Origin: Acholoe squamosa
Taxonomy: Eukaryota > Annelida > Polychaeta > Phyllodocida > Polynoidae
Reading direction: 5' to 3'
DNA: 64,000 bases
Assembly: GCA_949317995.1 (NCBI GenBank)
Contig: OX439040.1
Span: 59,988,089-60,052,088 of the forward strand
Made by a program: the position numbers and the translations under genes. Shown in pieces: positions 22,590 to 32,761 of this stretch (position 1 is its first letter; every line of letters starts with the position of its first letter). A model generated the notes under the pieces. That model was given only the letters and a program-made list of their open reading frames with translations. It searched no databases and was not told where the DNA came from.

Positions 22590-23474
22590 ATGGTATCCAT
22601 CGCTGAACGTTTGAGGAGAATGTTACGGGGTCGTACCCAGGAGAAAAACATTAGACGTTGCAATAGTGATCCTATATGGCATGATTCTCAAGGCTATATG
22701 AGACCTTCCTCATGCTCTGTCAACCCTCCACCCTCACCTCCACTAACTCCACCACCCTCCCCTCCAGCAAGGGATTGTGAGAAGTTGAACATTGAGGGTG
22801 TTCATACAGGGGTGGGGGATGAGTCTACTGTGGAGAATGACTGTGCTACCTCATCATGTAAACCCCCCCGCCCCCAGGACACGTCTAAAACATCGAATGC
22901 ACCTACCCAGACAACACCCACTAAGCATTGTTGTCGCCAGGGTACTACATGCATACCATATATTGAGAGGACCAGAATCCATGTTGAGTTCTTCTCTGCA
23001 GAAACTGAGGACACCTGCGATGAGGCGCTTTTCCTAGAGATAGACACAGAACTTCAGGACTCCACAAGCACCACACACAGGGCATCTGATAATACACAGT
23101 CTACATCTCATCCAGACCCTAAGTACTCAGGCCGTGAATCACCACCACAATCCACTCCACATCCAGACCCTAAGTACTCTACTCTGAAATCACATCATCA
23201 CGACCCTACCAGTAGCCCACCTCCAAGCGACCCCGACACCAGTCATACCAGTGGTGCCAGTGATACCAGTGCTGCATCTCAAGTCGATAGCTGTTATTAT
23301 ACATGCAGTTCATGTGACACTCATTCTGACGTCTCATCAGGGAGTTTTCACATGCATGAAGGAAGTCCAAAAACTAATGCTACATTTAATGTTAAAACTC
23401 GTTCTCATTCACCCGTAACCGCTGGGTTCTCATCAGTCATTCCAGACTATCTCACAGCTCTATCCGGACCTTAA
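22590..23474 (+). CDS. Ser/Thr/Pro-rich protein with N-terminal amphipathic helix
   Basis: 294 aa from the ATG at 22590. The frame is open further upstream but overlaps the previous gene there. The first 15 residues, MVSIAERLRRMLRGR, would form a basic amphipathic helix. Then come Pro-rich repeats (PPPSPPLTPPPSPP), Cys-containing patches (HCCRQGTTC, YYTCSSCD) and a twice-repeated HPDPKYS motif in a long disordered Ser/Thr/Pro region. A spliced minus-strand gene at 25697-27102 has the same plan. A helix of this kind recalls membrane-active minor capsid proteins of related viruses, but there is no direct sequence match. Confidence 0.6.
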   Translation: MVSIAERLRRMLRGRTQEKNIRRCNSDPIWHDSQGYMRPSSCSVNPPPSPPLTPPPSPPARDCEKLNIEGVHTGVGDESTVENDCATSSCKPPRPQDTSKTSNAPTQTTPTKHCCRQGTTCIPYIERTRIHVEFFSAETEDTCDEALFLEIDTELQDSTSTTHRASDNTQSTSHPDPKYSGRESPPQSTPHPDPKYSTLKSHHHDPTSSPPPSDPDTSHTSGASDTSAASQVDSCYYTCSSCDTHSDVSSGSFHMHEGSPKTNATFNVKTRSHSPVTAGFSSVIPDYLTALSGP

Positions 23475-23739
23475 ACTCCACTGAGCGTTACTGGTGAGTG
23501 GTGAAGGTTGTGTATTTCCCATCTAGACATAGAGTTAAGGAAATTGAGGGTCATCATCAGCATCCCTTCAAATACAAGAACTTTACTGGAGGGTGTCAGC
23601 TGACCACAGACCCCCACAGCATTTCGATAATAAAGGACGTCCCTAAGTGTGGAAACCCAAGGTGTTGATTTAGATAAATTATAAATTGAAGAGACTCAGT
23701 TTAGACTGTTTTTGATTATTAATATACACAGATATTACC
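23475..23739. promoter_or_regulatory. Gap before the major capsid gene
   Basis: 265 bases, the only sizeable gap in the left block. It may hold the late promoter of the capsid gene. No motif is secure. Confidence 0.3.
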
Positions 23740-25104
23740 ATGGCTTATGAAGTATCGAAAGTTGATGATCGCAGTAGTGTTGGTATAGGAGAGAGCATGG
23801 ACTTATTCTCAATGCCCACAGTCGATGTGGGTGTAGGGAAAGTCAGGTATGTAGAGTATAAACCTTTAAATCAACTTAATCAGGATGTTGGATTGGAATT
23901 TGAAATACCTAACACGGGTAATAGATACATTGATTTTAGACGTACATATCTTGTTGTAAAATGTCGAATTAGAAAGTCTGATAATACTGATATACCAGCT
24001 GGAACTGGTGGTACTACTCTTGGTGATTTTGGTCCTGTTAATAATTTTCTTCATTCTATTTTCTCTCAAGTAGATATTTATCTTCAGAAGCAATTGCTGA
24101 CTACATCTAATTCAAACTATCCTTACGAGGCATATTTAAATACTTTATTCAAATATGATACCCAATCTAAGAACACACATCTCCAGGCTCAGCTGTGGGC
24201 TAAGGATACAGGTACAATGGATGCCGCCAGAGCATCATTAGGTAATTCAGGTTTGACTGTGCGTGCTCTATATTGTGAGAAAAGTCAGACTTTTGAAATG
24301 ATGGGTCCTATACTAAGTGATGTATGCTGGACTAATAGGTACATTTTGAATGGTGTGGAATTAAAAATGAGATTTTGGCCTACTCTACCTAATTTTCATC
24401 TCATGTCGGAGGCTACCAAGCCTGAATATAAAACAGAAATTACCGATGCATCCCTGTCTGTGTGTATGGTGACTCCCTCTCCAGATGCTTTACTAAAGCA
24501 TCAGGAGATTATGGAAAAGAAAAACTGGGCTGCCGTGTACCCCTATCTGAAGACTGATGTTAAAAAATACTCTATTTCTAAGGGTCATTACTGTTTTACA
24601 GCCGATAACATTTACCTGGGAAATGTGCCGTCCAGGCTGATATGTGGCCTTGTTTCAGAACAGGCTACAGTCGGGGCTTATAAAAAAAATCCTTATAATT
24701 TTCAACATTTCAACTTGAAATATTTGAATCTCACTGTTGATGGTGAGAGTGTACCCCAGAAAGCACTGCAAATGACTTTTGATAGTAACCATCACAAGTC
24801 ATCTTTCATTGAGGCCTACATAGCTATGTATGGACGAGAACGTTTCACAGATGGTCGTGATGAGGGGTTGTACATAACACGTAGTGAGTTTGCGAAAGGT
24901 TATACATTGTTTGCTTTTGATTTAGAACCTGATATTAGAGAGGAATCAGATGGTACTGTATGGCCTACTATGAAGAAGGGTAACTTAAGAATTCAGATGA
25001 ATTTCTCAGAGTCTCTCCCTGAGAGCGTGTCACTGATTATCTATTCTACATTTCCTTCAATGTTTAAAATAGATATGAATAGAGCTGTGACCGTAATGAA
25101 ATAA
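23740..25104 (+). CDS. MCP: Major capsid protein, double jelly-roll type
   Basis: 454 aa without signal or transmembrane segment, in the position and with the strand-rich composition of Polinton major capsid proteins. Recognisable parts are the N-terminal VRYVEYKPLNQL and GLEFEIPNTGNRYIDFRRTYL (start of the first jelly roll), LHSIFSQVDIYLQKQ, YPYEAYLNTLF and the C-terminal KGNLRIQMNFSESLPESVSLIIYSTFPS (end of the second). This protein builds the icosahedral shell in the related adintoviruses. The frame is intact. It is the last gene of the left plus-strand block and faces a minus-strand gene across about 590 non-coding bases. Confidence 0.9.
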   Translation: MAYEVSKVDDRSSVGIGESMDLFSMPTVDVGVGKVRYVEYKPLNQLNQDVGLEFEIPNTGNRYIDFRRTYLVVKCRIRKSDNTDIPAGTGGTTLGDFGPVNNFLHSIFSQVDIYLQKQLLTTSNSNYPYEAYLNTLFKYDTQSKNTHLQAQLWAKDTGTMDAARASLGNSGLTVRALYCEKSQTFEMMGPILSDVCWTNRYILNGVELKMRFWPTLPNFHLMSEATKPEYKTEITDASLSVCMVTPSPDALLKHQEIMEKKNWAAVYPYLKTDVKKYSISKGHYCFTADNIYLGNVPSRLICGLVSEQATVGAYKKNPYNFQHFNLKYLNLTVDGESVPQKALQMTFDSNHHKSSFIEAYIAMYGRERFTDGRDEGLYITRSEFAKGYTLFAFDLEPDIREESDGTVWPTMKKGNLRIQMNFSESLPESVSLIIYSTFPSMFKIDMNRAVTVMK

Positions 25105-25696
25105 ACCAAGAGTTGTATTTACTTACGTTAATGTATTTAAACCTGTTTATTACAGAAACAACCATAATACTGATTTATTATGTTTCAACAAATTTCTTCA
25201 TGTTTATCTATCAAGAATACTGTTTTATTACACCATTCATATATATATATATATATATACTTATGCTACCAGAGGTAACGGGTAGAAAAATATACCTATG
25301 TATCAGGGTGATGGTTCGAATCAATGTATCAGATACCGTGTATTGATATCTTTGTACTAATACGTATGTCTTAATCCTCACGATTATTTTTCTATACCTC
25401 ATAAATAAACACGAACAAAGAAAATATATATCAACATACATGCTTCTGTGTTACTTTTATCAACATGTTTCTTTAGTTTATATACTCAGCATTTAACTAT
25501 TCTGGTCATAAATGTAGTCTTTCATATAGATACAAATAATAGACATATAAATATGTGTTTCTTTAGTTTATATACTCGGCATTTAACTATTCTGGTCATA
25601 CATGTAGTCTATCGTATAGATACAAATAATAGACGTGTAATAGACTTATCTTATCATGTTGATCCATATATACTTATATAGTCCTGTGGATACCTA
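25105..25696. repeat. AT-rich gap with a 90-bp tandem duplication and (AT)n run
   Basis: Between the convergent capsid and spliced minus-strand genes. A block starting GTTTCTTTAGTTTATATACT at 25467 recurs at 25557 with a few changes (about 80 of 90 bases clearly shared). An AT dinucleotide run lies near 25240-25260. The position suits a shared 3' region. No gene. Confidence 0.75.
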
Positions 25697-27102
25697 TTAT
25701 TCAGAAAGCCTTTTCTTACGGATGCAAGACCTTGTTGATTTAGCAACAGGTGAGAGTAGATCCCCCATGATGAATGATGTATCGATATCACTTCGACGCT
25801 TTCTACTGGCTCTTCTTGGATTGATATCGTTAACAGATCCCAATTCAGAGGCTGTAACACTGGGTGTGCCCTTAGAGAACATGTTATCTGATCCATGAGA
25901 TAAATTCAGCTTAAAACGACTGAACACTAAGCTCTTCCCCTCCTGTACACTGTGTCCTGTATGGGTGTCAGGCTGTGCGGTGAGATATCCCATATTACTA
26001 TCAGGATTGGGGTTTTTAAAAATTGTATCACCATTGCGGGAGCTCTGCATTTCCTCAGTATGCTCTTGAAAATTACCCCCACTGAGAGCATTGCTGGAGC
26101 TAGGGAGGTCTGCATGAGTCATGTTCATATTCTCCTTGAAACCACAGTCAGTTTCTGACATATCAACGCTGAGTGGATTAACACTGGACCCTTGATGAGA
26201 TCCTGGACCGCAGTCATCGGTGGGTGTCATGATATCGGGTTCAGTGCATGTAGCACGTGTACTGCATGACGCTACGTCACAGTTATCAACATCTCTATCG
26301 TTAGGGGGAGTGGCAGTCTCATCACAGCCGCTGCATGTGACACAGTGCATCATGTCACTGGGTGCAGTTTGAACGTTCTGGGTCACTGGACTACCACTGC
26401 CAATCCCATTGGATTCCACATCTCTAGGTGTTGAGGTGCTAGGGTCATGGGGTTGTGTGTTAACAGTAACTTTATATTGGGGTGTTTCCTCCCCTGAATT
26501 TTTAGACATTTGTCGTGTGTACTGGACACATACCTTGTTAACCTCTACTGTGGGTACTTCAGGTCTATCTATTAGATCTGAATGATCGTTGACCGTCAGA
26601 TTTAATGTCAGATTAAGATGAACCGTCTCATACACTTTATTAGAATCAGTTATGCACTCAGGTAATGGTGAACCTCCAACCCCGGGATCCCCATTATCCT
26701 CTGGCACAGAGGGTGACGCTAGTCCTGAAGTGTCTGGGCGCCCCTCAAAGTCCTGAGATACATCATGCATAGTTGGGAGTTCCGGAGAGGTGACAGACCT
26801 TGGATGAACTTGTATTGGCGCTATGCTATATGGCGAGAGAGAGAGAGAGAGAGAGAAAGAGAGATTATTTAGTATACTGCTGTTAAACTGCTCACTCGGA
26901 CTCAAGTTTTGTCAACACCCATATCTTATTATAAACCTATACGCCCTCTATTTAACATGACACCGGTACCCTGATCATACATCAAGTCTTGTGTTGTTCA
27001 TCGATTACAAAACAAAACGATAGGTTTAACAAATTGTTTTTATAGTACTCACCTTCCAAACAAACGTCTGAGCATATTTACACCTCTTCTGAGGAAATCC
27101 AT
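25697..27102 (-). CDS. Spliced Ser/Thr/Pro-rich protein with N-terminal amphipathic helix
   Basis: Two inferred exons on the minus strand, 27053-27102 and 25697-26825, giving about 392 aa. The first exon encodes a basic amphipathic start (MDFLRRGVNMLRRLFG) and ends at a GTGAGT donor. The intron ends in a long CT tract followed by CCATATAG, a textbook acceptor, and the phase matches. The body is acidic and Ser/Thr/Pro-rich, with a Cys pair motif (CVTCSGC), and ends in a basic patch (SRKRRSD, RKKRL). The architecture parallels the plus-strand protein at 22590-23474, so they may be distant paralogues. It is convergent with the capsid gene and divergent from the gene at 27520. Confidence 0.65.
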
Positions 27103-27519
27103 GATGTTCTACCGATAGAATGAGACTTTCCTGTTCCGGAATTTTGAGAGATAACGTCGTTTTTTGTTCAGTCGAAGGTCAAACTAAACTACCGCATAGA
27201 GTTAGCTTAAAACCCTGTAGACGGCGCTCAAATCGTAGAGATGTAGTAGTTACCAGATTAACCGCTAGATGTCCTCACTGCGCTATACTATCCCTGTTCC
27301 CGCCACAGTGGAGGGTTCTAGCTCCTGACCTGTCCGAATAACCAGGCCATCATTGCCTAATACCTGATGTCCTCTCTGACCCCTTTGACCTTGGTAGATA
27401 ACTAGACCTGATTAGAATGCTTCCTTATGACACTGACCTCATTTGGAGATCAGAAGGCGCCAGGAAACAGGGCGGGGACCTACACGCTCAAGACTCTAGG
27501 CTCTCTAACTTGAGCCAGA
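27103..27519. promoter_or_regulatory. Divergent intergenic region
   Basis: 417 bases between two genes transcribed away from each other, so promoters for both should lie here. The 73-codon frame inside it (27120-27341) resembles nothing. No TATA box or operator stands out. Confidence 0.4.
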
Positions 27520-28002
27520 ATGCCTGCATTAAAATTCACAGCATATAACGATGTGCTCGTGTGGGATGCAAATGAGGAGGGCGATAAGTTCATGCAGGTT
27601 ATTTATCGTGTGTCACCAACACTGAATTTGCACCTGAATTATAATGATGTTAACTCTGAGGAGTGTGAGGCTGAGTTCTGTATAATGCCCAGCCCCGATG
27701 ATGACACGGAGGAGTATACCATAGAAATAACTTTCGAGGAGTGGCGCGACATGGTTCAAAACATTGAACTTATTAACGATCTAGCAACGGAACCCTGGCC
27801 TGTTTTCACTAAATGTGTGACGAAGGGATTCATTTTCCAGAAGACCCCAGGTAAAGACAATTTCACCGTCTTTTCTGCACTAGGATCTTATGACTCGTTC
27901 ACAATGAACAGTGTGGAATTGATTCGTCTGTTCTCAAAGCTGGAGCATGCAAATGTCCAGAGCGTTGAATATTATAAATCACTCCTGCCGGGACATTTTT
28001 AA
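27520..28002 (+). CDS. 160-aa protein with two faint PC4-like halves
   Basis: The protein is acidic. Each half looks like several beta strands followed by one helix: the first ends ITFEEWRDMVQNIELIND (about residues 72-90), the second FTMNSVELIRLFSKLEH (about 128-145). The first helix resembles the one closing the PC4-like domain of the minus-strand gene at 33947-35261 (LTVNQWRTLCDNIEAID). A tandem PC4-like, single-strand DNA-binding fold is therefore possible, but this is a weak pattern match and not a family assignment. It is convergent with the polymerase gene. Confidence 0.55.
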   Translation: MPALKFTAYNDVLVWDANEEGDKFMQVIYRVSPTLNLHLNYNDVNSEECEAEFCIMPSPDDDTEEYTIEITFEEWRDMVQNIELINDLATEPWPVFTKCVTKGFIFQKTPGKDNFTVFSALGSYDSFTMNSVELIRLFSKLEHANVQSVEYYKSLLPGHF

Positions 28003-28461
28003 AGACTTATTGCATTAACTGATAATGCTGTTACGTAATACCATGGACCTTTCCTACAGTGTATCACCAAAGACTCTGTCCTAACGACAGACTAAAGACT
28101 GCGCAATGCATGCCATTCAAATGATACTAGAATGACTGCTTTTTAGAGACCTGTATACTCTAGATTTAAATACTCCAGACTTGAATATTCCAGAATTGAT
28201 ACTACAGACTTGCTACTCATCATGTATGTAGCATGTTTATATCACCCTACCGGGTATGATTATTGACTGCTTCTTTTATTTTGATACTACTAAGCATGTG
28301 AAATTGTTGAGATTATCTATATATTCTGATAAAAACAAACACATCAGTGTGACATCAGTGTGAAATTTATTTTGTTTTATTGACACTAAATGAATGCACA
28401 GATTTGCTATAGGAGTAGCGTTTAGAAGTTTGGGACAGAGTTTGTGACTTACTGGCACACA
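28003..28461. other. Gap between convergent genes
   Basis: 3' ends of the 160-aa protein gene and the polymerase gene. AT-rich, with loosely repeated phrases (ACTCTAGA, ACTCCAGA, ATTCCAGA near 28150-28200). No gene. Confidence 0.4.
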
Positions 28462-31400
28462 TCAGTATCCAAAAGGTATAGTCTCACCATCGATTAAAAC
28501 ATAACGCTTTGCAAAGACGCATTGAAAACATTTAAGCTGTTCTATAGTGCGTATAACAGCAGAAGCTTTATCACGAGTAATAAAACTTCTGTTCTTTACC
28601 ATCATTTTGAGAGGCTTGTACACCTCCTGACCAGCTCTAGCTCTCAGTTCAGTAAGTAGTAAGTCTTTCATGCTGGTAAAGTTTATGTTTTCTGATACAC
28701 TCTGCGTCAGGTTTATACCTTTTATTTTACATATGACATCTTGCTTGTTACCCTCAAAATCACATGTTTTGTAAGCATAACTTTTAGGCCCTGTGGAAAC
28801 AAATTCATAAATAAAATGACCTTCAGGTAGCTCATTAGTTAGGTCGCCTAGATAATCACCAGTAGGTGGTGTGTATTCGCTACAGTTATGTGGAGGGTTA
28901 ATGTATGATCTGAATATTATACTATCAGTATCATAATACATGACACGTCTATCCAAACGTTTCAGGATAGAATACAGTTTCATTCGAGCATGAGCTGTAG
29001 TGTATGCTGCTATGACAACGTTTATTTTACTGTTAGGTTGTACAAATTCCCTCTTTGATTTGTATTCCACGAATATAACATTTTCATTGACCAGTTGAAT
29101 GTTGCATATTTCTTTTCTTTTATCAGTTATAAGTTTAAAATATTCAGCAGGTTCTGTAATGTAGACTGATTTCGTTTGATTTTGCTTCTGACCAAACTTA
29201 CCCCAAAAACAATTCAGCATTAGCTTAGCAACCGCTCTCAACCCAGGGTTATATTCTATGTTATCAGGGTCTAAAAGTATTCCCTCCCTCTCGTAATAGT
29301 GGTTAATGTAGGTTTGCCGGTCTTCAGGTGTTTTAACCCAGCTAGGCCAACCACTTTTCTCTTGCTTTATTTTCAGAAAAGCATTGATGTACTCAGTGAA
29401 AAGCCCTCCAGTTTTTGTCTTTTTATCATATACAGAAACGTTGTCATAGTGCCATGCCTCATATACTTTAACTATTTTATACCCAGCTCTTACAGCTTCT
29501 TTCAGTTCCATGGATACCCATGTACCGGTGATCATACGTTTACTATCGGAGTGATTACATGAGTAAGATTGCCCGTTAAAAAAACCATAAAATGCAGAGA
29601 AATAGTCATCTTTATCACTGGTGCTATTAAATATATTATCGGCTGATACAACACACGATTTACATAAGGTGAAATATAACCTATCTTTATACCTCATCGG
29701 TAGTACAGGGTGATACAATTTCCTTGGTGGTAAGACAGAACATTTTATCAGCCCTTCAATGTTTTCTATGTCAACATTCTCACTCCACTGTTCAGCAGGT
29801 ATTACTCTATGCTCACCGCACGGGTATTTACAGTATTTGTTTACATAAGGATACAAACTAGTGAAGTCCATGTACTCAATTTTCTCATTCCCACCGCATT
29901 TATGATATGTTTTAGTTGTATCTACTCTACCGCCGTAAAAAGCATCTCTTGGCTGTAAGGGTTCGACAATTGAAACATCATTCATTACAGAGTTGTATTT
30001 TACAGTCTTTCGTAGCTCATCAAAATCACAACTCCAGATGGTCTCAATTGAGTACCCTAAATCCCTAATTTCTTCATCAAGTCTCATTGTATTCTGGTAC
30101 AGGACGCCCATACTTTTACTCAAAAAAGTATTATACACTTGAGATGGGTAACATTTATCGTGACCATGAATAAAACAACTATGGAATTGGTAGACAGTGC
30201 GTGAACCTGAATGATACCCGTCTACTTTTCTACCACCTATTCTAAATTCACCTTTTTTAGACCTAGCATGTCTTAATTGAATACCTTTTGTTCTTTCTAT
30301 ATATATTAACCATAGCATACTATGTACTGAATGATTATCATAAGGTTTAAAATGAGCTACTACAGGGATAGTGTTTTCTTTAATGAACATAGTTCTGTAC
30401 ACAAGATTGCAGGCAGAAGCTATAGTTAGACATTTCTCAAAGGGATCGATTTTGTGTTTGCCCGAGATTTCCATAAAAATATTTCTAAATTCCAAGCAAC
30501 CACGACGGAGGATATGTACATCACTTTTACAATAATCTATTAACTCCTTTTTAAAATTGAAATCACTTAAAAGGTTTGAATCATACCATTTAACAAATTC
30601 TTTATGTACACTAGGTTTCATGATCCACGGCATATAGAAATAAGTTGGAGGTAGAACTTGATCATGATGATTTTGATTAGATTTTTTATTGAATAAATGC
30701 GGAAAAAATCCTTTACATAATTCAGGAATGTTAAATGTCTTAGGTATCTTAGAGAGAGCCATTGGGAGAAAATTCAGGGAGTCTAAAAAACGGATATTGT
30801 ATGGAGGGACTTTGAGACTCATTACCTTACCACCATTGTAAATAATACCTGGTTTCAGTATTTTAGAATAAATGTAGGTTAAAATGAAATAAGAGTCATA
30901 CCCACGGAAATTATGACATATCATTTTACTGTTTTTGTGTTCTTTCACTAAAGCCCATTCACAGAACCTCTCTACGCACCCCTCACCATAAAAAACATGT
31001 TGATTTATACCACACGTGTCACAACTAGAAGCAGCGTCAAATTTTCTCTGAGCATGCCCTGATTTAATACAGTCATGACATGTGCGCTCTGCTATACATA
31101 GATTGGGTACATGCTTACCTGTATCTTGAGTACATTCTATATCAAAAAATATATATCGCTGGACTGATAAGTCTTTAGTTTCCGACTCAGAAATAGACTT
31201 AACCTTTTGAATATAACAAATATGCTCATTCAAGGTATTATAATCAACATGACAGATACCACATTTTTTCATGAAGCATACATGGCGTTTAGATGCACCC
31301 TTATTAATCAAAAGCTTATTTTTTCTTCTTAAGAACATATTACAGGTTCTGCATTTATACCAGGTCTGACACACGGATTTTCTCATTTTTTTTTTTTTAC

Positions 31401-32730
31401 TAGTACCAGAACCACTACCACGATATGCAGGGTATTTTTTAGAGTGAAAATTGAAACAGTCCATACCCTTGAAACTACGGTTGCATTTCACACAGTAAAA
31501 CCATTCGGCATCGTTCTCAGGTTTATGTTCATGTTTACACAATTTACATATGTCTTTACATGCATGCTGGTGGTGATTATTAGTACGTGCATAACATATA
31601 GTACAGAAATGACACCTACCGAAAAAGGAAGGGAGACTTGTAAGAACATCAAAATGACCATCTGAGTGATATAGGCTTATTATCCGGGGTGTTTTAACAC
31701 GATTATCATAGATTATAGAATTTAAGTGATCTTTAGAAACTATCATGATGCGGTATCCTTTCAGGGCTTTAGACAATTTGTCAAACATAGGCAGTGTTAT
31801 ACGAGTGTTGTAGGGTATCTTAGAGAATTTATATAATTTTTTTACCATGCGTAACTGCAGCAATTTATTTTCACAGACTTTCCGTACTGCGCTGTTCAGA
31901 CGGTTACCACTGCTGTCTGCTAGAACTTTACCCACAACCAAGGCTCGAATGGCACAGCAATTATCTCTATTCTTGATATATATTACACACCTTTTAATTT
32001 TGAGAAGATGAGTGATTGGTTCCCGCCCTGATCCTGAAGGAACTTTGACATGAGTGACTGTTATCGTGCAACCCTTGTTCAGGTTAAAAACACTGAAACT
32101 CTGTAAAACTCTGTCTATCTCGGTTAGAATATCTCTAGCACTGATGCTACTAACCGTATTGAAATGTATGAGTATAGGATAGTCTATATCTCTACTGTCT
32201 ATGGTCATTCTAATTAGATCGTCAGAACCAAATTTCAAAGTCAGTTCTTCAACCAGTTTCTCAAAAACTTCAAAAAGCCGTGCCAAAACATCCTTCATAG
32301 ATTTAAATTTTTCATTCATATTTAATCTAAAAGTGTATGTTGTATGTCTAACCTGGAATTTTCTTGAAAATTGCTCATTCACCTGACGCAATGAATATAA
32401 CCCCCCTGATCCAAAACCCTGATCAGTAATGTCTGGGGAATTTTGATCAGTTGGTATAGGTTGAGAACCGGCATGGCTGCTATTCTGGTTATCATTATGA
32501 TTATCATTATCGTTACCAATAGCATTAAGACCATGACGCCTGTCTAAATGCAGATTCAGGTTGCCACGTTTAGGGAATTCTTTCCCACAGACATGACAGA
32601 TATGTTTGGTAACTGTGTGAGCTGCAGGGGAGGCACCATTTCCTTTTTTCTCAGGAATGTGTGTTTCAATATGCTTATTGAGATAAAAAATCTTTTTATA
32701 TGACTTACCACAAACAGGACAGTCAAACAT
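28462..32730 (-). CDS. POLB: Protein-primed family B DNA polymerase
   Basis: 1422 aa in one open frame; replicates the element from its ends. Two C2H2 zinc fingers open the protein (FDCPVCGKSY and HICHVCGKEF). A large N-terminal domain contains NCCAIRALVVGK, and a Cys/His-rich region lies at about residues 370-520. The exonuclease motifs are FFDIECTQD (about 527), CHNFRGYDSYF and DYCKSDVHIL. The polymerase motifs are YMDFTSLYPYV (about 952, motif A), LMLNCFWGKFGQ (about 1175, motif B) and MYYDTDSIIF (about 1260, motif C). All catalytic acids are present. Length and order are typical of Polinton PolB, in which the N-terminal part should supply the priming protein. An F-box-like gene lies 31 bases upstream on the same strand. 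Confidence 0.96.
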   Translation of the reverse strand: MFDCPVCGKSYKKIFYLNKHIETHIPEKKGNGASPAAHTVTKHICHVCGKEFPKRGNLNLHLDRRHGLNAIGNDNDNHNDNQNSSHAGSQPIPTDQNSPDITDQGFGSGGLYSLRQVNEQFSRKFQVRHTTYTFRLNMNEKFKSMKDVLARLFEVFEKLVEELTLKFGSDDLIRMTIDSRDIDYPILIHFNTVSSISARDILTEIDRVLQSFSVFNLNKGCTITVTHVKVPSGSGREPITHLLKIKRCVIYIKNRDNCCAIRALVVGKVLADSSGNRLNSAVRKVCENKLLQLRMVKKLYKFSKIPYNTRITLPMFDKLSKALKGYRIMIVSKDHLNSIIYDNRVKTPRIISLYHSDGHFDVLTSLPSFFGRCHFCTICYARTNNHHQHACKDICKLCKHEHKPENDAEWFYCVKCNRSFKGMDCFNFHSKKYPAYRGSGSGTSKKKKMRKSVCQTWYKCRTCNMFLRRKNKLLINKGASKRHVCFMKKCGICHVDYNTLNEHICYIQKVKSISESETKDLSVQRYIFFDIECTQDTGKHVPNLCIAERTCHDCIKSGHAQRKFDAASSCDTCGINQHVFYGEGCVERFCEWALVKEHKNSKMICHNFRGYDSYFILTYIYSKILKPGIIYNGGKVMSLKVPPYNIRFLDSLNFLPMALSKIPKTFNIPELCKGFFPHLFNKKSNQNHHDQVLPPTYFYMPWIMKPSVHKEFVKWYDSNLLSDFNFKKELIDYCKSDVHILRRGCLEFRNIFMEISGKHKIDPFEKCLTIASACNLVYRTMFIKENTIPVVAHFKPYDNHSVHSMLWLIYIERTKGIQLRHARSKKGEFRIGGRKVDGYHSGSRTVYQFHSCFIHGHDKCYPSQVYNTFLSKSMGVLYQNTMRLDEEIRDLGYSIETIWSCDFDELRKTVKYNSVMNDVSIVEPLQPRDAFYGGRVDTTKTYHKCGGNEKIEYMDFTSLYPYVNKYCKYPCGEHRVIPAEQWSENVDIENIEGLIKCSVLPPRKLYHPVLPMRYKDRLYFTLCKSCVVSADNIFNSTSDKDDYFSAFYGFFNGQSYSCNHSDSKRMITGTWVSMELKEAVRAGYKIVKVYEAWHYDNVSVYDKKTKTGGLFTEYINAFLKIKQEKSGWPSWVKTPEDRQTYINHYYEREGILLDPDNIEYNPGLRAVAKLMLNCFWGKFGQKQNQTKSVYITEPAEYFKLITDKRKEICNIQLVNENVIFVEYKSKREFVQPNSKINVVIAAYTTAHARMKLYSILKRLDRRVMYYDTDSIIFRSYINPPHNCSEYTPPTGDYLGDLTNELPEGHFIYEFVSTGPKSYAYKTCDFEGNKQDVICKIKGINLTQSVSENINFTSMKDLLLTELRARAGQEVYKPLKMMVKNRSFITRDKASAVIRTIEQLKCFQCVFAKRYVLIDGETIPFGY

Positions 32731-32761
32731 GATTTCAGTCTTGTGAGAATCAGTCTATTAC

